Assembly: GCA_041396985.1 (NCBI GenBank)
Contig: JAWKXO010000006.1
Location: 44,936 to 108,935 of the forward strand
From: Emcibacteraceae bacterium
GTDB taxonomy: Bacteria; Pseudomonadota; Alphaproteobacteria; Sphingomonadales; Emcibacteraceae
Length of the DNA stretch: 64,000 bases
Direction of reading: 5' to 3'
How positions within the stretch are numbered: position 1 is the stretch's first letter; every line of letters begins with the position of its first letter. The position numbers and the translations under genes were made by a program. Below are positions 1 through 8,689 of this stretch, one piece after another. The notes beneath the pieces were generated by a model. It was not told the origin of the DNA. It searched no databases and was given only the letters and a program-made list of their open reading frames with translations.

Positions 1-1339
1 CAAGCGATGTGACAAATGAGCCGATTGCTGCTGCAAGAGCCGCCGTTGGTGTCATCCTGCTCCAGAACATACCGAGGAAAAAGATGATGACAATCCCGGG
101 GGTAAAGAAGCTGGTAAATTCCTGTATATACTGAAAGGCCTGATCAAAATTACCCAGAAGCGGCTTGGCACAGATCATAGCGATAATAAGCGATGAAAAG
201 CTGACAATTCGGCCCACTTTTACATAATGATGCTGAGTTTTTCCTGGCTTATAATAACTATAGATATCCATCGTAAAGATGGTCGATATACTATTGGTCA
301 TTGAACCGAGCGATGAAACAATCGCCGCCACCAGTGCCGCAAAAACAAGTCCCATCATCCCTGGAGGCATTAATGTCATCAGCTGGGGATAGGCCTGATC
401 AGGCGTCTCAAGTCCCGGTTTTATAACGACAGCAGCAATGCCGGGAAGCACCACTATAATCGGCGTGATGAGTTTAAGAATGGCAGCAAAAGCAATCCCT
501 TTTTGTGCCTCCTGAATGCTTTTGGCCGCTAGAGCCCGCTGAATAATATATTGGTTAAATCCCCAATAGGCAAAATGCAGAACCCAGACGGCGCCGATCA
601 ATGCGGTAATGCCGGGAAGATCTTTATAATACGGATTATCCGGCGACAGGATCATATCAAACTTTTCCGGTGCCTTTTCTGTCAGGGTTATAAACCCTGA
701 AATCACCCCGTCCCCATCACTGATCATATTCAGAGTAAGATAGGACAGATAAAGACCGCCGATGATCAGAAGCACGACCTGAATAATATCGGTAAAGGCA
801 ACGGCCTTTAGCCCGCCATATAAGGAATATGCCGCGGCAAATGCACCAAGAAAAACAAGACCATATACAAGATCAACGCCGGCTACCGTATTAATGGCGA
901 GAGCGCCAAGCCACAGTACCGATGTCAGGTTAACGAAAATATAGACCCCAATCCAGAATATGGCGAGCACCAGTCTCACATTATGGTTATATCGCTTTTC
1001 CAGATATTGTGGCATGGTATAGATGCCATATTTTAAAAAGATCGGCAGAAAATATTTTCCCACAATCATCAGAATAATTGCCGCAATCCATTCATAGGAG
1101 GCGATTCCCAGTCCAACGGCATAACCGGAACCGGACATTCCAATGATTTGTTCCGCTGAAATGTTGGCAGCAATAAGCGAAGCACCGATCGCCCACCAAG
1201 TCAGCGTATTTCCGGCCAGAAAATAATCTTTGGTATCTTTTTCATGTCCCGCCTTTTCACGCGAAACCAGACTAGCGATCAGGATAAGCCCAACCACATA
1301 GGCTACAAAAATGCCGATATCGACTCCTGTCAGCCTCAT
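1..1339 (-). CDS. Sodium/sugar symporter (SSS/SLC5 family, vSGLT-like), 3' end cut by window edge
   Basis: Inner-membrane Na+-coupled sugar importer. The frame reads from ATG at 1339 to base 1 without a stop, about 446 residues, so the C-terminus lies outside the window. A good ribosome site (AAGGGG, 7 bases) precedes the ATG. The translation follows Vibrio vSGLT closely. It has NISAEQ and ASYEW in the first third, GFNQYIIQR in the middle, ILKL soon after, and YIQEF near the cut. These carry the Gln, Glu, Asn, Lys and Gln residues known to bind galactose in vSGLT, which supports a monosaccharide substrate. Many hydrophobic helices are visible. The gene follows a PQQ-type sugar dehydrogenase on the same strand, with a terminator between them, so the two are neighbours in function but probably separate transcripts. 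The exact sugar is not known. Confidence 0.93.
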   Translation of the reverse strand, partial: MRLTGVDIGIFVAYVVGLILIASLVSREKAGHEKDTKDYFLAGNTLTWWAIGASLIAANISAEQIIGMSGSGYAVGLGIASYEWIAAIILMIVGKYFLPIFLKYGIYTMPQYLEKRYNHNVRLVLAIFWIGVYIFVNLTSVLWLGALAINTVAGVDLVYGLVFLGAFAAAYSLYGGLKAVAFTDIIQVVLLIIGGLYLSYLTLNMISDGDGVISGFITLTEKAPEKFDMILSPDNPYYKDLPGITALIGAVWVLHFAYWGFNQYIIQRALAAKSIQEAQKGIAFAAILKLITPIIVVLPGIAAVVIKPGLETPDQAYPQLMTLMPPGMMGLVFAALVAAIVSSLGSMTNSISTIFTMDIYSYYKPGKTQHHYVKVGRIVSFSSLIIAMICAKPLLGNFDQAFQYIQEFTSFFTPGIVIIFFLGMFWSRMTPTAALAAAIGSFVTSL

Positions 1340-1434
1340 CTCCCATCCCCTTTTATTTATGCTGTATTTTTAAATTTAGCTTACTCGTAATATATTGGTC
1401 TTGCCAATAAAAAATATTCGGCTATCTCAAGAAT

Positions 1435-1472
1435 ATAAAAAACACCCCATAAGTCTGGCTCACGGGGTGTTT
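1435..1472 (-). terminator. Rho-independent terminator of the PQQ-type dehydrogenase gene
   Basis: On the minus strand AAACACCCC (1472-1464) pairs with GGGGTGTTT (1448-1440) across a 15-base loop, and the second arm runs into a T tract. It starts 27 bases past the stop of the gene ending at 1499 and would separate it from the symporter gene. Confidence 0.8.
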
Positions 1473-1498
1473 AAATTTTTTACAATATTACTTATTGC

Positions 1499-2776
1499 CT
1501 AGTTATTTGCCGGCTTGGGTGCTGTCAGCTTCAGAATTTTTGGATTTGGCATATCCTGAATGACATATACTGCACCGTCAGGGCCTTCGCTTACATGACG
1601 TAATCTGTGGCCAGGTTCATCAAGCAGTCTTTCTTCGCCGATGATATGATCACCAGCCAGAACCAGCCTTGCCAAATGCATTGATGATAAGCCTGTCAGA
1701 AGCAGGTTTCCTTTCCACTCCGGGAACATATCACCGGTATAAAAAATCATCGATGACTGCGCTATAGCGACGGGGCTCCAGTAATAAATAGGCTGAACTG
1801 TTCCTGGCTTTGTCGTATAACCGGTACCCACAGGTTTTGTTCCACCCATACGACCATAGGAAACATAAGGCCAGCCATAATCACAGCCCGCACAGACGAC
1901 GTTGATTTCATCACCGCCATCGCCCCCCATATCCCCGGCCCAAATATCCCCTGTCTCGGGGTTTTTAGCCAGTCCCATAGTGTTGCGCAGACCAATTGCA
2001 TAAGCCATGTCATTGACATCAGGATTACCAACGAACGGATTATCATTTGGCACTGATCCATCCTTGTTAAGTCGCAGGATCATACCAAAAGTGCTTTTCA
2101 GGTTGGGTTCGCCCATCGGGCTTTTCCTCTGAGTGGAAATAAGAAGTTTACCACTATCATCAAACATCATACGACTTGGCGTTGTTTCAATCAGCACTTT
2201 AAGGTCAGAAATACTTTTTTCATCAGCAGAAAGCTTTGCACTAGCAACGCGCCATATCCCCCATGGATTTGCTGACTGCTCTTCTCTGGAAAGCTTATTC
2301 CAGGCTTGCCATTCTTCCGCAAATTTTTTATAGGCCGCATCGGAATTGTCACTTTTAACCCCGTCGGGTGCCGCCAGATAGCTGAAATAAATCATACGAT
2401 TATTTGCAAAATCTGGATCAAGGATTATTTCATTTAATCCTCGTGATCCCCAGGCACGAACAGCAGGCATGCCGGTTACCGGTTTTGAAACTTTTCCATC
2501 AGGTGTTATAATTCTCAGTCTTCCTGGTACCTCTGTAACAATCATTTTGCCGTTTGGCATATGGGCCATTGCCCATGGGTGATTTAATCCGGCAACAAAA
2601 TCGCTGACAACAAATGGAGCACTTTTACTGGCGAGAGGCGCTCTTGTTTGCCCCGCAAACAGTGGCGGGACTGCCTGCGTTCCTTCAGATACCTGTTGTG
2701 CTGAAGTAGACATCGATGATGTCGCTACCATAACAAGGCCCGTTAATACGGCGCCAATTCCTTTTTTTAATTTCAT
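1499..2776 (-). CDS. Exported PQQ-dependent sugar dehydrogenase (soluble aldose dehydrogenase type)
   Basis: Probable periplasmic quinoprotein that oxidises aldose sugars, of the GSDH / YliI-like six-bladed beta-propeller family. The 425-residue protein starts with a Sec signal peptide (residues 1-26, ending STSAQ). Family marks are LNHPWAMA near residue 65, a GLNEIILDPDF segment near 114, YAIGLRNTMGLA near 258, then GGDEIN and DYGWP near 285-300. A CAGC pair just before DYGWP is unusual and could form a disulfide. The length fits the family. No pqq biosynthesis gene is in the window, so the cofactor must be made elsewhere or scavenged. The neighbouring sugar symporter supports a sugar role. 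Some relatives lack proven activity, so the substrate is inferred from the family alone. Confidence 0.88.
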   Translation of the reverse strand: MKLKKGIGAVLTGLVMVATSSMSTSAQQVSEGTQAVPPLFAGQTRAPLASKSAPFVVSDFVAGLNHPWAMAHMPNGKMIVTEVPGRLRIITPDGKVSKPVTGMPAVRAWGSRGLNEIILDPDFANNRMIYFSYLAAPDGVKSDNSDAAYKKFAEEWQAWNKLSREEQSANPWGIWRVASAKLSADEKSISDLKVLIETTPSRMMFDDSGKLLISTQRKSPMGEPNLKSTFGMILRLNKDGSVPNDNPFVGNPDVNDMAYAIGLRNTMGLAKNPETGDIWAGDMGGDGGDEINVVCAGCDYGWPYVSYGRMGGTKPVGTGYTTKPGTVQPIYYWSPVAIAQSSMIFYTGDMFPEWKGNLLLTGLSSMHLARLVLAGDHIIGEERLLDEPGHRLRHVSEGPDGAVYVIQDMPNPKILKLTAPKPANN

Positions 2777-2930
2777 TAGTCTCTCCCATGGGTTTATGTC
2801 GGCAGAGTATAGAAGAAGACATTTTCCAAATCAATCCGATTAGCAATGATCCTGCGCTGTTCAACTATTTATTTCTAAATTATTGTGAATGCGTTATAAA
2901 TAGGAAGTTCATAAAAATACGGGATAAAGA

Positions 2931-3545
2931 ATGACTATAACTTTCCATAAAGGTGATCTTAACGACAACGTTAAATTTTCTGGCTCAGTTGCCATCGATA
3001 CTGAAACCATGGGCCTTAATCCCAATCGTGACAGACTTTGCCTTGTTCAGCTTTCAGCGGGGGATGGCAATGCCCATATCATACAGATTGCCGATGGGCA
3101 GACCGAAGCACCAAATTTGAAAAAACTGCTTGAAAATCCTGATATTATAAAAATTTTCCATTTTGCACGTTTTGATGTTGCTGTTCTGAAAAAATATCTT
3201 AATGCAGATGTCGCGCCCATTTATTGTACAAAAATTGCCTCTAAACTTGTCCGCACCTATACTGACCGTCATGGCCTTAAAGATTTACTGAATGAACTTT
3301 TGAATATTGATATTTCCAAAAAGCAGCAAAGTTCCAATTGGGGAAGTACTGAACTAAGCCAGGCACAGCTTGAATATGCGGCGACAGATGTTTATCACCT
3401 GCATGATCTAATGAATATTTTAAACAACATGCTGGATAGCAGCGGACGGGCCAGTCTTGCTCAGAAATGTTTCGATTTTTTACCGACTCGATGTGAACTT
3501 GATCTTGCCGGCTGGCAGGAAACTGATATTTTTGCTCATAGCTAA
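2931..3545 (+). CDS. rnd: Short ribonuclease D family 3'-5' exonuclease
   Basis: DEDDy-type 3'-5' exonuclease, 204 residues. The catalytic set is visible: Asp23 and Glu25 in IDTETMGL, Asp82 in FHFARFDV, and Tyr149/Asp153 in YAATDVYHL. It consists of the exonuclease domain alone and lacks the HRDC domains of E. coli RNase D (about 375 residues), as is common for the alphaproteobacterial short form. Likely roles are RNA 3'-end trimming or turnover in the cytoplasm; the natural substrate is unknown. It sits just upstream of lptC, a frequent alphaproteobacterial arrangement, but 130 bases separate the two genes, so co-transcription is not certain. Confidence 0.88.
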   Translation: MTITFHKGDLNDNVKFSGSVAIDTETMGLNPNRDRLCLVQLSAGDGNAHIIQIADGQTEAPNLKKLLENPDIIKIFHFARFDVAVLKKYLNADVAPIYCTKIASKLVRTYTDRHGLKDLLNELLNIDISKKQQSSNWGSTELSQAQLEYAATDVYHLHDLMNILNNMLDSSGRASLAQKCFDFLPTRCELDLAGWQETDIFAHS

Positions 3546-3675
3546 AATTTCCATGCAAAAATCGTGCCTTTTAACTTGAAGCATTCATGCGAAAGCACTA
3601 CATTTAAACTATAGTCATAGGCTATTTCATTATTTTGCCACGTTTGCATTTTAGCAAGGTGATATCTAATGGGTT

Positions 3676-4395
3676 ATGGAAGCAATATTGGAAATAAATA
3701 TAGTGAATACACAGCCTGATCATTATTTAGAAACACACGAAAATGTGACGTTCGATGAAAATGAACGTCAGATCAATCGTGCCAGTCAGCTGAAGAAAAT
3801 GATCCCGATCCTAACGTTGCTCGCATTTCTGTGTCTTGTTCTTTTTCCTATTCTGGCTTCCCGTGAAAACAGCTTTACACTGGCCATTGACAAACTGCCG
3901 GAACGTGATGAAAAAGCAAAACTGATTAAACCAAGTTATGTTGATATTGACAGCCATAACAACCCTGTAAACATTTCAGCAGAATCCGCAACACGTGAAG
4001 AAAATGGTGAAACCAATTATTTCTTTACGAACCTGGATGCGCAGATGTCACTCCCTTCCGGTGAAGGTATCGAAATACTTGCTCAGAATGGAACGCTGAA
4101 CACCGGAACCCAGATTATGGATCTTGGCGGTGAAATAACCATTACCTCTGAAACAGGGTTCCAGCTTCGTGCGACAGAAGCGACTTTTCTGATTGGGGAT
4201 AAAATTGCATCTGGTCGGAACGGCGTATCCGGCATTGCTCCATTCGGTCATTTTAATGCAAATAACTTTAAAGCGGATATTCAGGATGAGGTCATTACCT
4301 TAAGCGGAAATGTAAAAATCAGTTTCGATCCGAATAAACCTATGAATATTTTTGCATCGAACGAACAAACAAACACAAAAGGAATAAATAATTGA
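3676..4395 (+). CDS. lptC: LPS transport periplasmic protein LptC
   Basis: Bitopic inner-membrane protein that passes lipopolysaccharide from the LptBFG extractor to LptA in the periplasm. It has 239 residues: a charged cytoplasmic stretch (1-36), one membrane helix (about 37-58, IPILTLLAFLCLVLFPIL), then a beta-rich LptC domain. It is identified by that topology and by the lptA and lptB genes that follow directly. The start is not settled. ATG 3676 has no clear ribosome site, while GTG 3703 is preceded by GGAA at 9 bases. A 16-codon out-of-frame ORF (3669-3719) with a better ribosome site (AAGG) overlaps the beginning and could be a leader peptide or chance. The stop overlaps the lptA start (TTGA), indicating translational coupling. 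Confidence 0.87.
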   Translation: MEAILEINIVNTQPDHYLETHENVTFDENERQINRASQLKKMIPILTLLAFLCLVLFPILASRENSFTLAIDKLPERDEKAKLIKPSYVDIDSHNNPVNISAESATREENGETNYFFTNLDAQMSLPSGEGIEILAQNGTLNTGTQIMDLGGEITITSETGFQLRATEATFLIGDKIASGRNGVSGIAPFGHFNANNFKADIQDEVITLSGNVKISFDPNKPMNIFASNEQTNTKGINN

Positions 4396-4916
4396 TCGGC
4401 CTCAGAAATATTGTCAGCATTAATTTGCTCGCTTTCAGTTGCTTATGTATGTCTGCTCAGGCGCAGATATCATCCTTAAAAAATCACGAGGTAGAAAACC
4501 CTGTTGATATCAGTGCCGACAGGCTTGAAGTCAAACAAAAGGAAAATATTGCTCTTTTTAGCGGCAATGTTGTGGTCACCCAGGATGATATGTCACTGGT
4601 GTCCGACCGTATCACCGTATTTTATCAGGGAGAGCGTGATGAAAATAATTCATCGTCGATTTCAAGACTTGATGCATCCGGCAATGTGACACTGACATCA
4701 CCAACTGAAACCATAAAAAGCACATGGGGTGTTTATGACTTCACGGAAAAAATCATTACACTTGGTGGCAATGTAGAATTTAATAATTCGGACGGACAAA
4801 TTAAAAGTCCCCGCCTGCAGGTCAATCTGACCACAGGACAAATAACAATGGATGGTGGACGTGTAGAGGGAAGCCCAGACCGCGTAACCGGACAATTTAC
4901 ACCACCAAAAAACTAA
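4392..4916 (+). CDS. lptA: LPS transport periplasmic bridge protein LptA
   Basis: Periplasmic protein whose beta-jellyroll units stack into the bridge carrying LPS from LptC to the outer-membrane LptD. It has 174 residues with a signal peptide ending near AQAQ (about residue 25) and an OstA/LptA domain beginning VDISADRLEV, followed by FSGNVVV and SDRITVFY. The start is TTG at 4392, overlapping the lptC stop as TTGA, with AAAGGA 8 bases upstream. This supports coupled translation and equal amounts of LptC and LptA. The length is normal for the family. Confidence 0.92.
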   Translation: MIGLRNIVSINLLAFSCLCMSAQAQISSLKNHEVENPVDISADRLEVKQKENIALFSGNVVVTQDDMSLVSDRITVFYQGERDENNSSSISRLDASGNVTLTSPTETIKSTWGVYDFTEKIITLGGNVEFNNSDGQIKSPRLQVNLTTGQITMDGGRVEGSPDRVTGQFTPPKN

Positions 4917-4995
4917 CAAGTAAGCGATTGATAGTAATAGAAATAACGAGAAAAAAATTACTTATTGTTAATCACTTTTAGAGTAAAATAAAAAG

Positions 4996-5769
4996 ATGGA
5001 AAAAATAATACAGCTCTCACCAACGGATCATCATCCAACCTCATTAGATGAAGGACTTGTTGTTGACGCGGTAGAGAAAAAATACCGAAAAAAAACAGTT
5101 CTTCGCGGTATTTCCATGCAGATCAAAAAAGGGGAAGTGATCGGCCTTCTGGGCCCTAATGGTGCCGGGAAAACGACAAGCTTCTACACTATGGTAGGGT
5201 TGGTTAAGCCGGACAGTGGCCGAATTCTTCTTGACGGTCATGATATTACACATATGCCAATGTACAGACGCGCCCGGCTTGGCATTGGCTACCTTCCGCA
5301 GGAATCATCTATTTTTCGTGGTATGACCGTAGAAGAAAATATCTGGTCCGTCCTGGAAATCTGTGAGCACAATCCGACCAAACGGGCCGAAGCCCTTGAA
5401 AGCCTGCTTGATGAATTTGCCATTCAGCATATAAGACAATCCCCTGCACTGGCCCTTTCCGGCGGTGAACGCAGAAGAGCCGAGATAGCCCGTGCCCTTG
5501 CATCAGGTCCATCATATATGCTGCTTGATGAACCATTTGCCGGTATTGACCCTATTGCCATTGCCGATATCCGAAATCTTGTCTCTCACCTGAAAGACAG
5601 GGATATCGGCGTTTTGATTACAGATCATAACGTCAGAGAAACTCTCGATATTATTGACCGTGCCTATATTATTCATGACGGACAGGTTCTCATGTCCGGA
5701 ACACCGGAGGAAATTGTAGAGAACGAAGATGTGAAACGCGTATATCTTGGTGAAAATTTCAGTTTGTAA
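4996..5769 (+). CDS. lptB: LPS export ABC transporter ATPase LptB
   Basis: Cytoplasmic ATPase that powers LPS extraction with LptF and LptG, which are not in this window. All ABC motifs are present: Walker A GPNGAGKT (53-60), signature LSGGERRR, Walker B YMLLDEPFAGID and the H-loop in LITDHNV. The 257-residue length is about 15 more than E. coli LptB because of an N-terminal extension (1-20) rich in polar residues. No strong ribosome site is visible before ATG 4996. It lies 79 bases after lptA and 14 before rpoN, the usual alphaproteobacterial arrangement. Confidence 0.95.
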   Translation: MEKIIQLSPTDHHPTSLDEGLVVDAVEKKYRKKTVLRGISMQIKKGEVIGLLGPNGAGKTTSFYTMVGLVKPDSGRILLDGHDITHMPMYRRARLGIGYLPQESSIFRGMTVEENIWSVLEICEHNPTKRAEALESLLDEFAIQHIRQSPALALSGGERRRAEIARALASGPSYMLLDEPFAGIDPIAIADIRNLVSHLKDRDIGVLITDHNVRETLDIIDRAYIIHDGQVLMSGTPEEIVENEDVKRVYLGENFSL

Positions 5770-5783
5770 TGGGAAAAGTATAA

Positions 5784-7343
5784 ATGGCATTAACGCCTCG
5801 CCTTGACATAAAACAATCTCAATCTCTGGTGCTGACACCGCAGCTGCAGCAGGCTATCAAAATGCTGCAGCTTTCAAGCGCTGAACTTGTTGAATTTGTC
5901 GCTGAGGAAGTCGCACAAAATCCTCTACTGGAATATGGCGAAAATTCCGACGGCGAAGATGATCGCAGATCAGCCAATAATGGCGATAGTGAGCGCAATG
6001 ATGAAAAAAACAGCTCCGAAATAGATATATCACAAAAGTCATCTGACGATTATTTGAATGAAACAACCCAGGTTAATACACAGGACGATTCACCACTGGA
6101 TACTGATTATAGCGAACTGTATGACGATAACAGTTTTTCTGATAATATTGGTACAATGCCTAATGAAAATCTGGGTCTAAATGGCAGTAATATGATCACA
6201 GGTGGTGTCGGAAGTTTTGATTTTACCGAAAGTTCTGCTGAACAAAAACAATCCACCGTTCTTTCACTTAAAGCCCATCTTGAAGATCAACTCGCTCTTT
6301 TACAGGCACAGCCCTATGAAAAGGTTATTATCCAGTATCTTATCGGGCTGATGGATGAAGCCGGTTATATTAATGAAGAGACAACCCTGATTGCCGATCG
6401 CTGTGGATGCAGTGTTGAGGACGTCAATCGCATCTTTGAAATTGCCCAGACTATGGAACCGCTTGGTGTCTTTGCCAGAAGCCTTGGCGAATGCCTTAAA
6501 ATCCAACAAATCCAGGCTGATCGATATGATCCGGCCATGGCCATTTTTCTTGATAATCTTGAAATGCTGGGCGACCGTAAATTTAATGAACTGAGAAGAC
6601 TTTGTAGGGTTAGCAAGGAAGACTTTCTTGATATGGTCGAGGAAATCAAAGCGTTAAATCCTAAGCCCGGCCTCGAATATGGTGAAGATATTGTCTATAC
6701 GGTTGTCCCGGATGTTTATGTCAAAAAGACCCCCAAGGGCACCTGGGCGGTAGAACTTAATAATGACAGTCTGCCAAAAGTCTTAATGAATAATCGTTAC
6801 CTGAATGAAATAGGTGAAAAAGCAACCAGCAAAAAAGACAAAGAGTATATTGACGAATGCGTTGCAAAGGCTAACTGGCTCGTCAGGGCCCTGGATCAAA
6901 GAGCACGGACCATCCTTAAAGTATCCAGTGAGCTGGTTAAGCTGCAAAAGAAATTCCTGGATGATGGCATCCAGTATCTTGCACCGATCAATTTGAAAAC
7001 GATTGCCGATGCGATTGAAATGCATGAAAGTACAGTGAGTCGGGTTACAGCCAACAAGTATATCTCGACACCAAGAGGGATTTTTGAAATGAAATTCTTC
7101 TTCACCAACGCGATCGGATCACTGGACAGTGATAATCAGTATTCATCCAAATCCATTAAATATAAAATTAAACAACTGATCGATGACGAAGACCCTAAGA
7201 AAATTTTATCGGATGATAAACTCGTAGAGATTATTAGGGGCGAAGGCATTGATATTGCAAGGAGAACCGTGGCAAAATACAGAGAATCCCTAGAAATCCC
7301 GTCTTCAATTATTAGAAGAAGAATGAAGAATCCGGTCCTTTAA
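5784..7343 (+). CDS. rpoN: RNA polymerase sigma-54 factor RpoN
   Basis: Alternative sigma factor for -24/-12 promoters, needing AAA+ activators; it typically controls nitrogen, motility or carbon-use genes. The 519 residues show the full layout: a Gln-rich region I (LDIKQSQSLVLTPQLQQAIK) that binds activators, an acidic spacer (about 50-125, rich in Asp, Asn and Ser), a core-binding region, a helix-turn-helix (ESTVSRVTANKYI) and the RpoN box ARRTVAKYR (492-500). A ribosome site GGGAAAAG precedes ATG 5784. The position between lptB and hpf/ptsN is conserved and links it to the nitrogen-PTS branch. Confidence 0.97.
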   Translation: MALTPRLDIKQSQSLVLTPQLQQAIKMLQLSSAELVEFVAEEVAQNPLLEYGENSDGEDDRRSANNGDSERNDEKNSSEIDISQKSSDDYLNETTQVNTQDDSPLDTDYSELYDDNSFSDNIGTMPNENLGLNGSNMITGGVGSFDFTESSAEQKQSTVLSLKAHLEDQLALLQAQPYEKVIIQYLIGLMDEAGYINEETTLIADRCGCSVEDVNRIFEIAQTMEPLGVFARSLGECLKIQQIQADRYDPAMAIFLDNLEMLGDRKFNELRRLCRVSKEDFLDMVEEIKALNPKPGLEYGEDIVYTVVPDVYVKKTPKGTWAVELNNDSLPKVLMNNRYLNEIGEKATSKKDKEYIDECVAKANWLVRALDQRARTILKVSSELVKLQKKFLDDGIQYLAPINLKTIADAIEMHESTVSRVTANKYISTPRGIFEMKFFFTNAIGSLDSDNQYSSKSIKYKIKQLIDDEDPKKILSDDKLVEIIRGEGIDIARRTVAKYRESLEIPSSIIRRRMKNPVL

Positions 7344-7455
7344 TTTTAAGCCAAGAGAAAGAATTTACAGATAGCGTTTTTTCTCAACCGGACTGGAAAC
7401 AACAATAATCATAGGTAAATATGATATATTAAATATGCGGGTATTTCGTGAAAGC

Positions 7456-7484
7456 TTGACAGACAGGTCACATATCACTAAGTT
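7456..7484 (+). promoter_or_regulatory. Possible sigma-70 promoter upstream of hpf
   Basis: TTGACA at 7456-7461 matches the -35 consensus exactly. The hexamer 17 bases on (7479-7484, TAAGTT) matches the -10 consensus only at three positions. It lies in the 214-base gap between rpoN and hpf, where a separate promoter is expected. Sequence match only. Confidence 0.25.
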
Positions 7485-7557
7485 CCGCGACCTTAATATC
7501 GGTGCTGTCATCAGCACGTTCAATATTTAAGCTATCTGAGATAGGATAAGAATTAAA

Positions 7558-8139
7558 ATGAGAATTACGGTTACTGGAAAACAACTTGATGTTGGCGCTT
7601 CATTGCAGGAACATGTTCAATCACGGCTTGAAGGCAGTGTAAAAAAATATTTCAGTCATTCAATTGAAGGGGATGTGACCCTTTCTAAAAATGCTCATTT
7701 ATTCCGTGCGGATTGTAAAATCCATATCGGTCACGGTATTTATCTGCAGTCTAGTGCAGAAGAAACGGAAATATACGCCGCTTTTGACACTGCTGCTGAC
7801 AAATTGGAAACCCGTTTACGCCGTTATAAAAGACGTATTACAAATCACCATAAAGAACGCAGTAAAGCCAAGGAAGAAATGAATGCGGTCTATAAAGCGA
7901 GCTATAATGTGTTTGATGTCTCTGAAAATAAAGAACTCGAAGAAGAAGACAGCATGCCGGTTATTGTCGCCGAAATGGATATGGAAATTCCGGAAGTTAC
8001 AGTAAGTGATGCTGTTATGAGACTTGACCTTGGTGACCTTCAGACATTAATGTTCCGTAACAGCGGTCATGGCGGCATCAATGTCGTCTATAGAAGACCG
8101 GACGGCAATATTGGATGGATTGATCCTAAATTATCATAA
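7558..8139 (+). CDS. hpf: Long-form ribosome hibernation promoting factor
   Basis: Binds the 30S decoding region and, through its C-terminal domain, dimerises 70S ribosomes into inactive 100S particles under starvation. The 193 residues comprise an N-terminal S30AE domain (1-105, beginning MRITVTGKQLDVG), a charged linker, and a C-terminal dimerisation domain (about 135-193) with DLGDLQTLMFRN and a GWIDPK ending. It lies between rpoN and ptsN as in many proteobacteria, so expression may respond to nitrogen or growth state. GGAT upstream of ATG 7558 can serve as ribosome site. Confidence 0.95.
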   Translation: MRITVTGKQLDVGASLQEHVQSRLEGSVKKYFSHSIEGDVTLSKNAHLFRADCKIHIGHGIYLQSSAEETEIYAAFDTAADKLETRLRRYKRRITNHHKERSKAKEEMNAVYKASYNVFDVSENKELEEEDSMPVIVAEMDMEIPEVTVSDAVMRLDLGDLQTLMFRNSGHGGINVVYRRPDGNIGWIDPKLS

Positions 8140-8166
8140 TAAAAATAATAAGAGACCTTAATCTTA

Positions 8167-8634
8167 ATGGACATTTCAAATTTGATTAATTTGGACCGGA
8201 TATTTCCTAATCTGAAAGCATCCAGCAAAAAACAATTGTTGCAGGAACTTGGGAATATTGCAAAAGATAAAATCGGCAAACCAGTTTATGAGATCGCCAA
8301 CGTTCTTATGGAACGAGAGCGACTTGGTTCTACAGGTGTCGGGCACGGTGTCGCCATCCCGCATGGCCGCTTTCCGGATCTTGACCAAATTATCGGAATT
8401 TTTGCCAAACTGGAAAAACCGGTAAATTTTGACGCCCTTGACGATCAGCCGGTTGATCTTGTCTTTCTCCTGCTTGTTCCTGAACAGGCAGGAGCCGACC
8501 ACCTGAAAGCCCTCGCTAAGGTCTCACGCGTACTTCGCGACCAGTCTGTTTGTGAAAAATTGCGCGGCACTGATAGTGCCGATGCAATATATGCCATTCT
8601 GACTTCAGCAGCCAGCACGAACAAAGCCGCATAA
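8167..8634 (+). CDS. ptsN: Nitrogen-PTS phosphocarrier IIA-Ntr (PtsN)
   Basis: Regulatory end point of the nitrogen phosphotransferase chain (PtsP - NPr - PtsN). Its phosphorylation state controls K+ transport and sensor kinases in related bacteria; it does not carry sugar. 155 residues, PTS EIIA type 2 fold, with the phosphorylated histidine at His66 in GVAIPHGRF. It follows hpf by 27 bases and is probably co-transcribed with it. A strong hairpin directly after the stop serves mainly the opposite strand. Confidence 0.94.
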   Translation: MDISNLINLDRIFPNLKASSKKQLLQELGNIAKDKIGKPVYEIANVLMERERLGSTGVGHGVAIPHGRFPDLDQIIGIFAKLEKPVNFDALDDQPVDLVFLLLVPEQAGADHLKALAKVSRVLRDQSVCEKLRGTDSADAIYAILTSAASTNKAA

Positions 8635-8666
8635 AAAAACACTCCGTAATGACATTACGGAGTGTT
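8631..8666 (-). terminator. Rho-independent terminator of the ParA/RHH/TPR operon
   Basis: A 12-bp perfect stem (AACACTCCGTAA 8638-8649 with TTACGGAGTGTT 8655-8666) around a 5-base loop is followed on the minus strand by seven T. It lies 24 bases past the stop of the TPR/SPOR gene. On the plus strand it lacks a good T tract but may still act as a 3' stabiliser for ptsN. Confidence 0.85.
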
Positions 8667-8689
8667 CATTAAATCTATCAAGCTGGAAT

